Shown in pieces: positions 11,383 through 23,115 of a stretch of 64,000 nt of DNA. The notes under the pieces are model-generated. The model saw nothing but the letters and a program-made list of their open reading frames with translations. It searched no databases and was not told the DNA's origin. The DNA comes from Steromphala cineraria. Taxonomy: Eukaryota > Mollusca > Gastropoda > Trochida > Trochidae. The translations under genes and the position numbers were made by a program. How positions within the stretch are numbered: the stretch's first letter is position 1; each line of letters begins with the position of its first letter. The DNA lies in contig OU744726.1 of assembly GCA_916613615.1 (NCBI GenBank), forward strand, positions 58,916,987 to 58,980,986, given 5' to 3'.

Positions 11383-11990
11383 GTTCGTGATGAAATCTAG
11401 GTATTAAAAAAAGAAAGACATCATTCGGTTGAAAATCCTTCGTCTTACATGTAGATGACATCATATCTACATATCTTAAATATAAATATTTCGAAGTCAG
11501 AAGTGCAGTACCCTCTGCATTAAACGAACCCGCTTTCGGTGACGTCATTATTATGTGTGTAGCATTTACAACGCTATACTTATTATTTATTTGTGTCTTT
11601 CATGATATTCAGTGATTTGTTTATGATTAATTAAATGACAATTTGAAAAACTATTTATTGTCTTTGAAAAAAAATGTAGATACTTTTTACCGAAGCTTTG
11701 TAACTTTGCTCTCATCTTGAACAATCTTTTTCTGATTATCATATTTCACTTGAATTGTATGACCATTTTAAGTTAACTGATGTTTTAAAAATTTACTTTA
11801 TCTAGATTTCAGTAAGTCTTACCTTTCAGGACTTGACTATGTAGCCAATGATATTTCCACACCCATGCACATCAATGGAATATAGAGGATTGAACTTATC
11901 GCTACTAATCTGGTCACGTAGAGAGGATTAAATAGTATATGAGGCGTATTGACAGTGCTCACTCATAACACATTGTTACTTGTTAGTTTG
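11383..11990. repeat. Local duplication, copy 1 (blocks alpha and beta)
   Basis: Block alpha (11383-11572) matches 12495-12692. Shared words include GAAAGACATCA, TCGGTTGAAAATC, CAGAAGTGCAGTACCCTCTG and GACGTCATTATTATGTGTG. Block beta (11598-11990) matches 13068-13510. Shared words include GATTTCAGTAAGTCTTACC, CCAATGATATTTCCACAC, ACTAATCTGGTCACGTAGAG and ATATGAGGCGTATTGACAGT. The last ~140 bp of beta (from 11845) is a block that recurs at 24.1, 24.25 and 33.25 kb. A TGACGTCA octamer lies at 11540-11547. Confidence 0.88.
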
Positions 11991-12094
11991 GAGGGGAGAG
12001 AAAGATGGCATATTTATTGAACTTCAAACACGTTTATAATTTTGCACAAATACATTATTAATAATCACCCTTACAGGAAGTACAGAAACATTGA

Positions 12095-12395
12095 ACATGC
12101 TGGCTTGTTACGCCAAAGGTCCGGTTAGAATCCCGGTGGAGACACCAAACATGTGTAACCTGGGACGAACACTGTGTTGTGTCCTTTGGCAAGGCAATTC
12201 ATCCACATGGCACACATGGCACACAGTTCACACATCTGTACGAATGGGGAGAGATATGGTCGCGGGAAGCGCTTGGTAGCTGACTCGAAATTCCTTCATG
12301 GTAATAATATACATTGTATCGCCATGTGTATCGCCGTTGAGCAGTCCTGTAACGGATACTAGGCGTTTAAGATATAATTATCATTATTAGTATTA
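12095..12395 (+). mobile_element. tRNA-derived SINE
   Basis: The 5' part looks like the 3' half of a tRNA: a TGGCTTGTTACGCCAAAGG arm followed by a box B relative, GGTTAGAATCC (12123-12133; consensus GGTTCGANTCC), and CCCGGTGGAGACACCA. The body contains GTGTCCTTTGGCAAGGCAAT near 12180, close to the GTGTCCTTGGGCAAG core motif shared by many invertebrate SINEs. The 3' end TAATTATCATTATTAGTATTA looks like a decayed ATT-type microsatellite tail. Box A and the 5' half of the tRNA are missing, so this copy is 5'-truncated. It sits in the spacer of the local duplication and so separates the two copies. The overlapping 62-codon frames are not genes. Confidence 0.8.
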
Positions 12396-12494
12396 ACCAC
12401 TGTTAGTTGGTATACATCAAGAAAGTAAACTATGATTCCAACCGTTTTTTCTTCAGTTTCCCTACTGTTCAACTTATATTGTGTTGTATTGCAA

Positions 12495-13510
12495 GTTCAT
12501 CTAATCTAATCAATCTAATTATTAAAAAATGAAAGACATCACTCGGTTGAAAATCATTCGTCTTACATGAAGATGACATCATATTTACATGTTTTGAATA
12601 ATAATAAAATATTTCGACGTCAGAAGTGCAGTACCCTCTGCATAAACGACCCGCTTTCGGGGACGTCATTATTATGTGTGTAGAATTTACACCGTGTCTC
12701 AGGTACCTCAATTGCTTACCGATGGGTATTGACTTGGACGCAACGAGTATCTGATTCGGAGAAAAAGAAAAGAAAATATTATCTTGCGCAACAATTAAAG
12801 ACAGCTTTCAGGCGTATATTTAGTAAGCCCAATTGTGAGATGGAAACAATTGATTCGCCTTCATGTCGATATGCTGGGGCTGCCTTTTCTGTCATTTTGG
12901 TAAATTGTCTCCTATTTAATGAAATTCTGTCCGATTTTTTTTATTGATGGTCGCAAAATTATGCTAATAATACAATTAATATAGTAAAAATACTTCACTA
13001 CATTTTGAATATGGATATGTAATGTAATTACGTCAAGACAGGGAATGCAATATTTAATTTTTTTTGTCTATCATGATATTCAGTGATTTATTTATTATTG
13101 ATTAAATGACAATTTGAAAAACTATTTACTTTATACCTAAGCTTTGTAATCATAACTTTGCTCTCATCTTGAACAATCTTTTAAAAACAGATGTGAACGA
13201 GCTGGCAACAACGAAATACGTTACTGCATACACGCATGAACGTTTCCTAGCACCATATTTCACTTGAATAACAAGTATATTACCTTTGAAAGTATACTGA
13301 TGTTTTAAAAATGTACTTCATTTAGATTTCAGTAAGTCTTACCTTTCTGGAATTGACTATAAAGCCAATGATATTTCCACACCGGTGCATACGAATATAA
13401 TATAGGAGATTGAACGTATCGCTACTAATCTGGTCACGTAGAGAGGATTCAGTAGTATATGAGGCGTATTGACAGTGCTCACTCATAACACATTGTTACT
13501 TGTTAGATTG
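12495..13510. repeat. Local duplication, copy 2 (blocks alpha and beta)
   Basis: Alpha is at 12495-12692 and beta at 13068-13510, in the same order and orientation as at 11383-11990 but with ~375 bp of extra sequence between them (12693-13067) and an extra ~60 bp around 13180-13250 within beta. The alpha octamer has changed to GGACGTCA here. The promoter-like end of beta (13365-13505) is nearly identical to 11845-11986. The 72-codon frame at 12729-12947 lies in the unmatched segment and is not recognised. Confidence 0.86.
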
Positions 13511-14696
13511 TTGTTAGAATCAATGATATGATTTTAATGAGATTGGTCAGACATGTAGAACAAGCATATGTGCACTTTTGTCATACACGATTATAACAGA
13601 TACATACAAGTTAATTCATCCCTTTTTGAGGAACTAAGGGCATTTTTGAAAGACGTTCAAAAGAGCTAAGAAAATGACATATGTGTTCTCTATCTATGCA
13701 ATGACTGATCACAATGTAGCATTGAAATGTCAATTACTGCTCTCGACAAAGCTCAATGCTATGTTGAGAACGATTAATGTCACATATTTGACAATGATTA
13801 TAATAAGTGTCTAGTATAGTGTTGATTCAGTCTAATTACTCTTTCTCTAACGGAGTTACACGTTCGTGAACATTGGATCATGGAAATATTCGAATATTTA
13901 CGTTAAAACCCATGAAAACTTTATTGGTTTGACGAACCAAGTTTGCTTTTAATGAGAAATTGGGAGATTTTGTATAAATGTTCTGATAATAATCAAGAGA
14001 ATCGTTTTTTATGCATAAGACATATCATGACTATCATTCATATCAAAACCATGATATTTACCTGTAAAAACATCGAAACTAATCATTAAGAGGATGAATA
14101 GTTGCGTTTCCTGTTTAGTTTTAGTTTTATTGTTTTTGAACAGTCGCAAATCAAAATCAAAACGACGGCATTAGCAAACTTGTCATACAAAAAAGCGTTT
14201 TTCGTGGCTGAAATTTTCTAGATAGTTGGTGTTGCCAAGTTTCTGCTTTAGGAAGCCCAAAAAGTGCGCTTATTACACCAGAGGTTTGATCATAATTTTA
14301 TGACTTGATCAACCACTTTTCGGAGAGGATGGTGCTCTATTGACCTCGGCTTACGGCTAAAAGACACTTGTTGCCTAGCAACATGCACGGGGAATGTTCG
14401 ACATTATGAGATTTTTTTTCTGAAAACCACGGTACAATTTATATCAAATTTAAGTATGCAATCCTTCATTACGTACACGAAATCATCGACAGTTTACATT
14501 ACATAAAGGCATTATTCATAAGCCTAGCTTTGTACTTTAGAAATGTACTACTGCCGGAGTATACATTATCCAAAGTTACCGAAATAGAGACCTCCAATAT
14601 CATTTACAACATTCTAATGTAGCCGATTGTCTTCAGAACAGAATGACGTCCCTTTGAATTGATATGGGATATATTTGGTGTTGATACAACCTGACC
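13511..14696. other. No feature recognised
   Basis: AT-rich DNA without a convincing frame, TIR or RNA gene. Confidence 0.4.
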
Positions 14697-14701
14697 TGAA
14701 T

Positions 14702-14947
14702 GGGCACATTTATATGAATATCAATATGAATACAACATGTTGAAAGGTGCTATAAATTCAAAAGTTTTAAGGTTGTTTGGGCACATTTTACTGAACATGA
14801 ATATGAATATGAATTCAACCTTTTGAAAGGTGCTATAAATTCAAACGTTTCAAGGTTGATTGGGCACATTTTACTGAACATGAATATGAAGATGAATTCA
14901 ACCTTTTGAAAGGTGCTATAAATTCAAAAGTTTCAAGGTTGATTGAC
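14702..14947 (+). repeat. Minisatellite, three units of ~77-83 bp
   Basis: The units start at GGGCACATTT (14702, 14779 and 14862). Each contains GAATATGAA, CTTTTGAAAGGTGCTATAAA (first unit slightly different) and CAAGGTTGATTG near its end. Units 2 and 3 are the most alike. The third unit ends at TCAAGGTTGATTGACAG. It is noncoding. Confidence 0.9.
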
Positions 14948-15504
14948 AGAACTCATAACAATGTACACAAAAGAGTGAGCATATATGTCTTAGTGAAGGT
15001 TAATTAGAGAAAGACAGATAACAAGATAGTAGCCAAGGTCATGATGTTTGTCACAATAAATTTGGCCTGTTGTTTACTTACAGAATAGAAAAAATCGATG
15101 AGAATCATATCACGTTTCAGAGTGCGAACAAGGGCCTGGAAATATCATATGAATGACATTGGAAAACAAGATTAATAAATATTGAAGGTATTAAATATGC
15201 AGGACATTGTTCTAATACTTATTAAGAAACATAACATTAAACATTAATATGGAATGGCGCACAACAAATACCCATTATAATTTATTATTATTATTAAACC
15301 AAGGTCATCCTCCGTTATGAAGGATCAAATATAGCCTTACTGAAAGTCTCTCTCAACGTTTCCAAGGAAAATATTAGAAAATAGGTGTAGAAAGCATGAA
15401 AATGCACTAGCCATTACCTTTTTTGACAAAACAATCAGCAGTATTTATGATTTCAATTTGTGAAGAGTCTGATATAAGATACTTGTAAAGAAAATTAAGA
15501 GATC

Positions 15505-15832
15505 TTAAAGGGCCAGTAGCACGTTTTAGGGGGAATGTAAGGTGATGTTCAGAAAATGAAAATAAATGGTTCCTATTGAATGATAATGTCTTTTAAATAA
15601 ATGAAGCAGTAATAAATAAAATATATAATGTAAAATTCAGCAATGTGAATTAAAGGTGTCCACACAATAATGGCGGTCAATGGAATTATGATTTGTGTTC
15701 TGACTATGGATGATTGTTTGTGTTATGAGATGTTTGACACTATCGAAATAATACATTAAGCATTAACGTACAATCATCATTGAAAGAATTGAAACAAATA
15801 TTTTTTTCCAAAACGTGCTACTGTCCCTTTAC
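15505..15832 (+). mobile_element. TTAA-MITE copy 3
   Basis: TTAA at 15505-15508, with the far end mutated to TTAC (15829-15832). The TIRs are AGGGCCAGTAGCACGTTTT and AAAACGTGCTACTGTCCCT. The core, AATGGCGGTCAATGG, has a G-to-T change in the second half. Compared with the consensus, ~30 bp are missing before the core (the CATGCGATTCC segment is absent). It is noncoding. Confidence 0.9.
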
Positions 15833-15994
15833 GACATTAATCTGAACAATTGGACTTCAACTCGGATACATTCTTAAACGTTCAGGTCATATCAATCAGG
15901 TTGAAAATACATCAAGAAAGCATTAAGCTGACGAACTTTATTTGTTCTTTATCTCAAACATTTTGAATATTATCACTTACAGCCATCACAACAT

Positions 15995-16085
15995 CAATCC
16001 AAATAAATTTAGATCAACAGGTTTAATATTTAGTCATACAGTATGACCAAATATAAAAACTGTTGATCTTAATTTATTTAGATTG
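15995..16085. mobile_element. 91-bp palindromic element with 9-bp target duplication
   Basis: The whole 91 bp is close to its own reverse complement. It starts CAATCCAAATAAATTTAGAT and ends ATCTTAATTTATTTAGATTG, with a central GGTCATAC/GTATGACC-type symmetry at TAGTCATACAGTATGACCA. It is flanked by a perfect direct repeat TCACAACAT (15986-15994 and 16086-16094). The duplication shows that it moved as a unit. At 91 bp it is far below usual MITE length and has no loop to speak of. The superfamily is unknown; a 9-bp duplication fits Mutator-like elements. Confidence 0.88.
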
Positions 16086-16215
16086 TCACAACATTAGATT
16101 TTGATTTTGACAACTTTACATCCAACACGGGCTGTCACGAGTTTGCCAGTGTGTTTAACAATGTAATAGTTATTTATTCCCAAACTTTTACCAACCCTGT
16201 GTCTTTGAAGAACCT

Positions 16216-16713
16216 TTAAAGAGACACAGAGTATGTTGATAGGATCACATATGTCAAATTTTGAAATCGATGTTATTACATCGGGAACCACTAACTGTTA
16301 CTGAAAATAACAAGTTAAAGGCCAATCAGTACATTAGAGCGAAAATACGGCCATTCAAAGTCGGGATTGTGATCGAAAATCGGACAATGTGGCTTGAGTG
16401 GCGCGCGCAAATTCGCCAAACGTAATTTTCAAACCTTGTCATAAGCTGACAGGAAGATATATTCGATTCGATAGTGTTTATTAGGTATTGTAACTAATAG
16501 GTAGATTAATTGGATGCATATTTTCGAATATTAAACGTATTTGAGATGTTTTCTTGATTTTCCAATAAAATTAAGCATTTTAGAGATATTATGCATAAAT
16601 GGATATATTTGCAAGTCCAGTGATGAGATATGAACTTCAACCAGCATATTAGGTATTTCGTAGCTTATCAAGACCAAATAAAATTTTAGGAAAGATACTC
16701 TGTGTCACTTTAA
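16216..16713. mobile_element. Second TTAA-flanked TIR element family (GACACAGAGTAT TIRs)
   Basis: TTAA (16216-16219) followed by AGAGACACAGAGTAT, and ATACTCTGTGTCACT followed by TTAA (16710-16713). The TIRs are about 16 bp with one mismatch. The 498-bp interior is noncoding and includes a GC-richer patch around GGCGCGCGCAAATTCGCC. The TTAA boundaries match those of the abundant MITE family, but the TIR sequence is unrelated, so this is a separate family, probably using the same kind of transposase. Confidence 0.75.
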
Positions 16714-16771
16714 GTTTCACAAACTTCAATCCTTCAAGGGTTTAATTTCTGAGTTTTAATGCAATACCTAG

Positions 16772-16960
16772 ACAAGTAATTGAAGAGCCATGATGGACAT
16801 GTTATACTATATGTTTATTCATTGATGGGACATTCATATCATGACATGGACATGTCCAGTTCTCTGACATTCATTACCTTCTCATCTACATCGATATGTG
16901 CATCAAAAGGATGGTGTTGACATAGTTAGAGGTCTATCGAGGTAGCGTATGTAAATGGTA
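16772..16960 (+). repeat. Array landmark M, copy 1 (most diverged)
   Basis: AGCCATGATGGACATG, TTTATTCATTGATGGGACAT, CATGACATGGACATGTCC and CATCAAAAGGATGGTG align in order with the M blocks at 26.0, 37.3, 46.0, 54.1 and 63.4 kb. The similarity fades after the CATCAAAAGG word. It marks the start of the first unit of the tandem array. It is noncoding as far as I can see. Confidence 0.75.
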
Positions 16961-16980
16961 TCCATTCCTTTTACTCGTAT

Positions 16981-17330
16981 TTAAGGGGGAAGTAGCACGT
17001 TTTTAGGGGGAATATAGGGTGATGTCTGGAATATGAAAATAAATGGTTCCAAATGAAAGACAACGTATGTAAACTAAATGAAGCAGTAATAAATAAAAAA
17101 TATAATGTTAAGTTAAGCAATGCTATTCCTATTCTTACACAAAATTAATTGAAGGTATTAACACAAAAATTGTTGCCAATGGATTTCATGTGAATCTTAA
17201 TAATTTGTTCTCTGACTATGGATAATTGGTAAATGTTATGAGATTTTTGACTTTATCAAAGATATACATTTAACAATAACGTACAGTTATCAGTGAAAAG
17301 TTGAAAATGTAAAATTGTCAAAAAACGTAT
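16981..17330 (+). mobile_element. TTAA-MITE copy 4 (3' TIR destroyed)
   Basis: TTAA at 16981-16984, then GGGGGAAGTAGCACGTTTTT. The interior aligns with other copies (AAATGGTTCCAAATGAAAGA; core degraded to AAATTGTTGCCAATGG). The right end reads AAAAAACGTATGCATAATC instead of AAAAAACGTGCTACTGCCCC, so the right TIR and TTAA are gone. It is an old copy. Confidence 0.88.
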
Positions 17331-18589
17331 GCATAATCGCGATTCAAGAAGAACACATATTGATGAAAGAAAGGATAATCCTGTTGTAGTGACAGTTCTG
17401 TTTCTACTTATTTGTCCGAATATAACTTAAAACCTGAAAGACTAATGCAATCAGCCGAGTACAATGACTTCGTTTGTTTATTTAAATCATAAATGGGTAA
17501 AGATATTGTCGAAATATACTTCTTTAGTGTTTGTGTACTTCAGTCAGTCATACCTCTATTAAGGAAATTCATCATATTTCGCCTTTTTAAACAGTCTGAC
17601 CATTTGTCTTACTACCCCACTAAAACCAGTAAATCACACAAGCAATGGAATTATTCAGTATCATTTAGATCTTAAAATGATAAATGACAGAAATGGTAAT
17701 CCGTAGGAATTACCAAGCAAATATTTTATTGACAAATCCTATGAAAAAGTGTCATGAACATCCACATCTGTAACCATTTCCAATATCAAATTGTTTTACG
17801 AACACAGGACCCACATGTAATGGTTGCTGTGAAAGGTTTTCCAGATTCCGCAGCAAACATTATTCAGTTTAACACTTTGTTACCATTCTGATGTCTAATC
17901 ATTGAATTGATATATTGGTGTGTACATGTACTAAGAAATGCAATCTGTAATCTGATAATGGTTATTGCAATTTGACACTGAACACTCAAGGGGTATTGTC
18001 GTTAATACTTAAATCAATGACAAGACACATGTTATGCCACTCTCTTTTCAGGCAGCAATAGATCCAAAGACAATTTAGCATCAATTTTGTATCATCTATT
18101 ATCCAACAAATAAATTGACAATTTATAAGTCATTATAAGTTACTCCATTATGATATATTGTCAACTTCTGTTGTAGTTCAAGTTCTATCAAGCCTTTGAA
18201 TGGTAACAAAATTAACTGACATTTAGATGACTGTGATTAAAAGTGTATTTAATTTTACCGTCTATATAATTACGTTTCCTTTCATTCTTAGCGCTTTTCA
18301 GCTACTTTTGATAGTTTTAAGATAAAATGATTGGTAAGGAACGCTGTGAATGTTATTCACAGTTATTGTGGTTTCGTTCTAATAATAACTCAATACCTGA
18401 ACAAAATGTAGGATTATTAACTGTATTGAAACTCAATTCTAAACTTTAAGATGGCATTGTTTTAAATGTTAAAAAGCAGACGCTCCTAATAGTTTGGAAG
18501 ATTTCAAATAGTAGAGTTAATTTTCAGTACTAGAAGGTCATACTTGACTGTGCAAATAGATGACCTGTCAACCAAATATTGCATGGAAT
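17331..18589. other. No gene recognised (array unit 1 spacer)
   Basis: AT-rich sequence with no supported frame. Scattered words around 17.9-18.2 kb faintly resemble 39.25-39.65 kb, consistent with both being in equivalent array units, but I could not align them reliably. Confidence 0.35.
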
Positions 18590-19135
18590 TTACACAGATG
18601 AATAAAGGGCTGAAATACTTGTATTGGAACCCTTTGGGAAATTTCTAACATTTACACAGGGAATAGGAAAAACTCAATGAAGTCGACTCGGTCTTTAATG
18701 GCGCTCTTCATTTCAAAGCCAGAAGGCTAGTATTATAATTTTGTTTAAAAGAATGTCTGGGAATTTTTACCCTTTTAGTTAAATTGGAACAATCACATAT
18801 TAAGTTTTTCTTCAAACCTATGTTTAATATCACCATGTCCATGGCGTATAAAGACCAACATCCTTGGACACCATATCCTATTGAGAGTAAATGCTGTATA
18901 AGCAACTTTCATAATTTGTGCCGGTCCTTTGATGTAGCATTCTGGAATCTGATAATGCCAAGCAATAGACTCGTTTATTGAAGTAACATTTCCAGCGACG
19001 AATGTCATTTAAATGCTACAAGTATGGTGTTAGCTCAGAAGATGGCTAGTATTTGACAGACAGACAGTCTACAACTTCATTCCACCCTTATCGAATGTGG
19101 ACACAGCAGATGTAGACAGTATCATTACCAAGGCT
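18590..19135 (+). repeat. Array landmark N, copy 1
   Basis: TACTTGTATTGGAACCCTTT, AACATTTACACAGG, AGGAAAAACTCAATGAAG and, later, AGTATGGTGTTAG, GACAGACAGTC and AGATGTAGACAGT recur in the same order at 49590-50170. The overlapping 65-71-codon frames on both strands are not conserved in the second copy. Confidence 0.8.
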
Positions 19136-20073
19136 AAGTAAACCAAAGGGTTATTACAAACATAGTTAACCAAACATATCGACTTGGAAAACGGACAGAG
19201 TGTTATTAAAACACCTTCAGCTGGTCTTAAAATATTATTGAAGACGACATCATTGGAGCAATTTAGGTATTATTTCGGATATTTTATCTGAACACAGTGA
19301 TTACTGTATGATTACTGTATGATTAAGCTTATAGTTATCAGATAACATTCTACAAAAGCGACCCAAATATGTTCACATTACTTAATATTGTTTTAAAAAT
19401 ATCGCTTATAAATGTTTTTTAAGAAAATAATTTTACAGGCCGAAGTTTCTTAAAACATGCAGATATGGTCATTGTTACATGCACTGTTTACAGTTTCCTC
19501 TTTGTCAAACAGATGTAATATATTCTATTTCGCCAGCCGTCATACTGTCATTTTACATATTTACTCATTGATAAAATATTCATTTTACGACATGAGCATT
19601 TATTTTGTTATTTCTCTCTCATCCAAAGCACTACATGTAGATGATAAAGAATGAGCTTATTGACTTTTATTGACTTAATGCTGTGCACATGTGTATCTTC
19701 TCATCACTATTAAATTATATTTTAGAAATGAATATTCCGAAGCGTTATCAAGATTATAATAACTTTTGCATTGGCAGTAGACCCGATGATAATGTTTATA
19801 ACAAGTCTTGACATTCAAATGATTTTGTACTGCACATCTATCAAACAGTTGAGGGAAACTCATGAGAAGGTGAAGGTCGATAATGGAGTGAGGTCGTGTG
19901 TGAGAGAACTCCCGAAAATTTTGATGCATTTATGAAGAAAAATACAATGCGTGAGAGCCCTAACAGGTGACAATAGAATCTTATGATATCACACAAACTT
20001 TCGATAACCATTTAGACTTACAAAAATAAACATTTATCACCCCTTGTGTAAAACACTGCAAGCACGAAAACTG
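19136..20073. other. No feature recognised
   Basis: AT-rich DNA. It includes a small tandem TGATTACTGTATGATTACTG near 19300. No supported gene. Confidence 0.4.
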
Positions 20074-20321
20074 AGACAGTCATGTCACAAAATTAAAACT
20101 GAAATGCCCTGCGAGCTCGCTTAGGTCTTCTGTGTCTCCGCCAGTTGTTTTAGAAGAACTAAAGCAGCGTAGCCTTTTTATTGAAAGTAAAAGTAATGCA
20201 AAACAAACCGTAAACAGTAAACAACCGACTTCAGTTGACCATTGATAAAATTGGAAGTGACGTGGCAACTCTGCCTGCTCGAGTTGACGAGATAGAAACA
20301 AACAAAGATCTTTATACATGA
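20074..20321 (+). pseudogene. Unrecognised coding-like remnant (one frameshift)
   Basis: A GC-richer patch in which two overlapping open pieces read with protein-like composition. Piece 1 (20074-20242) includes CPASSLRSSVSPPVVLEELK and a Lys/Ser-rich continuation ending before TGA at 20243. Piece 2 (20236-20318) reads LTIDKIGSDVATLPARVDEI and ends at TGA 20319-20321. A single frameshift would join them into one stretch with a charged, coiled-coil-like end. It might be a fragment of a retroelement ORF1 or a processed exon, but I do not recognise the family. The minus-strand frames over the same bases look like shadows. Confidence 0.3.
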
Positions 20322-21365
20322 ACGAGGGTCATAAGAAACACGGGATAATGCATATGGTAACATTAACAATTACTCGATGATTTCCTTTTTATCCTAACTA
20401 AAGAATACATCTATGCTAGAAAACTAGCAAACATTCTACCGACTCTAGCGCGCTTAAAACCAAAATTAAACCATAACTATCAACTACATATATCAAATGT
20501 CTACACACAATGTAAATACGATAAATTTGCTCATTTTGGTCGTCTTGCCACAACTTGTTCATTTGAAATGAATATATATGTCTCAACTTGTTTACCTGAC
20601 ATATACTTATTGTTTACATTGATGTTATGAAAATGCTGTACCCCATTCAAAAAGAAATAAAGTGATAAACAAAAAATACTCATGGAATAAAGATGATCTA
20701 AGATATAACATCTCTGAAGATAACAAATTTGTCGGCATATATACATGTAATATGCATCTTCTACCTGCCAAATGTTAAAGAGTTAAGAGCAACGTCTTTC
20801 ATGAAAGGGAGAAAATGCTTGTTAAACACAGCATAGTACATCAACCGTGATCATCTTTAATTCACTCACCTTTGAAAGCAATTATTTGACCATTTGCTTG
20901 GTCTTGGTGAAAAGAGGATAGCTACGCATAACCAATATGACGATAACTCATTAATAATATATTCTTTGATAATGGACACCTGTGGCAAACCTATCAAATT
21001 GACTCGAAACAGAGGTTTTCAAGAGGTTTGCAAACGTCTTTTAACCGTTACTAAGAGGGAAATATAAAGTAGTATTGTGATAAAAAAAATAATAATAAAA
21101 ACTGTTATTCAAGTATGACTAAAGAACTGTGAATGTTTGCCAAATCAGAAAACAAAAAAAACTATTTTAATTTTAAGACGTATAGAAGAATCATTTAACA
21201 AATCCAAACAACTGCACAAGCTCAAAAAGAAGACAGTTGTGCCCGCATAACCTCTGTAACAAAGTTCATCCTCTGCGAAAGAGCTTTCTTCTCTGATTGA
21301 AAGACAAAATCCATTTCTTTCATATTTGGGGAACATTTCTTTTTTAATTTTACCAATTGTTGTTA
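20322..21365. other. No gene recognised
   Basis: No supported coding sequence. The minus-strand frames at 20531-20746 and 21145-21336 lack any motif. Confidence 0.4.
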
Positions 21366-21369
21366 AGCT

Positions 21370-21640
21370 TCAGTGAAATGAATGTTTTGTAGAGTGACTC
21401 TATGATGGTCTCTGTATTTGTTACAACCAGCAAGGTTTCTGTCTGTGGCATTGACCATTTAGTAAAACGCTTGACTGACGCCATTGAAAGAGTCTCTGAG
21501 TTAATCAACCATGCTACGTTAAATGTCAGATGAAATTACTATGTGGAACACTCTACGAAAAGAAAGGACATTACTAACGGCTGACATGGTTCAATTTGTG
21601 TATCATTTTCCTGTCGTCAAGGTTTAAATGGTGCTTCTTA
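21370..21640 (+). repeat. Array landmark O, copy 1
   Basis: Words shared with 40200-40465 and 57305-57560: GCTTGACTGACGCCATTGAA (CTAGCTCCATTGAA elsewhere), GCTACGTTAAATGTCA, ACGGCTGACATGGTTCAATT and TTTTCCTGTCGT. This copy is more diverged than the other two are from each other. It is noncoding. Confidence 0.75.
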
Positions 21641-22924
21641 TACTTTAGTTGATATGGTGTTTGGTGGCAAAAGTACAGTTGCAGCACGTAGTGTTTTTTC
21701 CTTTTTTATATTGAAATATTTTTATCATTTATATCAGAAATGAAGATTCTGCGACACATTTATGGTAAATTGTAAACACTTTATTCATGTGATAATTATT
21801 TGTTCTTCTGACTATCTTTGCTAATTTACGAAAAACATGGAACTACCATCAATGTGTTAGAAAACAATATGTTGATCAAAAGATTGCATATGGTAATTAA
21901 ATAATCATCAACTGGGACCATGTCAGCAACAGAATATCCACCTTTTCAACTTTTATTATGTGTAGATTTCCAAGATACTTAAACCTTAGATGTTAAAAAA
22001 TGAGAGAATTGTGTCATGCAGGTAATGCGACACAGGAAGAGTGTAATATGTTGTATAATAAAAGTTATAAAATGATAGGGGGTCATTCCATCTTTGTTTT
22101 GTCCCCTACCCTATACACAAAGTCCTTATTTTTTTATCAATTTGAATACTGAGAAGATTTCAGAGTAACCTTTGCACTCAGTCTACTTTAGATGAATCTC
22201 TTCATGCAAGTAGGAAACTGGTAGACCATTGTCATACAAAAGGTTATGAAAAAGACCTTTCTACCTGTACTGATTCGTTAACATTTGATTTATTATCTAA
22301 ACTCAAAAATTTACTTAACAAGTACACAGTGCTACTAGTCGAAATGTAAAGTATACAGATGTACAATGATGCCTTGCAGATACATATGTTTTTGACGTTC
22401 AATTTTCTTTAAATTATTCATGGTAAAATACTTTCAAGTACTTACGAGTGACACAAAACATATCTTTTGAAAAGGTATTGTTGTTTTCAACCACATTTAG
22501 AAAAAATGAAGGTTATCGGCACAAAACGAATTGTTCTTCTTGAAAAGGAAACGTATTGCAGCTTTTTAACAAATCTTGTAAGTGGAAACAGAGAAATGAG
22601 GTTTTACAATATAATATGTAATGATATATTATTATATTATTATTTTCATTCAGTCGAGTAATTTTGAACATGGAACAACGCGACAACATTAATTTGACAC
22701 CATATTCTTTCAACTAAGCATTCAAATCTGATTGAATGTTATCAAATACAGAAAATCGAAAGCATCATTTTATTAGTACATAAAAAAAACACACAGACGA
22801 TTTTGTCAATGGTAAATATCAGATCAATTGAAAATTTTACACATAAACCACCAACTAGTTTTCTCTATTCCAATCGATTACATTATTTTTCCTATACAAT
22901 GTCGTGTTCCTTCAAACATGCGTT
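21641..22924. other. No gene recognised
   Basis: AT-rich spacer of array unit 1. The frames at 22467-22661 and 22513-22713 overlap on opposite strands and have no motif. Confidence 0.4.
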
Positions 22925-23115
22925 GGGTGATATCAATCATCTTTATATTCATATTTCATGAATTGCAGGAAATAACATTCCTAAAATATTAATATATCTC
23001 ATATGCTGATAACTTGATAACTTAATCATTGCATGTCGCTTACACAAAAGTGTGAAGTGCTTATTCGTTTAGAGTGATAAATTAGATAAGATTGATTAAT
23101 TGTTTTCACGCATTA
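22925..23115 (+). repeat. Array landmark Q, copy 1
   Basis: GGGTGATATCAATCAT, CATGAATTGCAGGAAA, AATATTAATATATCTC and AAGTGTGAAGTGCTTATT align with 41805-42040 and 58925-59165, and a shorter match lies at 29590-29720. Confidence 0.72.

Noticed and set aside
12091..12362. Possible tRNA gene near 12.1 kb
   Set aside because: Only the 3' half of a tRNA-like sequence is present, box B is degraded (GGTTAGAATCC), and it continues into a SINE body and ATT-type tail.
11354..12711. Minus-strand peptides at 11354-11548 and 12469-12711 sharing MTSPKAG and DFQP(N/S)DVF
   Set aside because: The shared residues follow from the underlying duplication. Between them indels shift the frame so the middle differs, and there is no recognisable domain or signal peptide.
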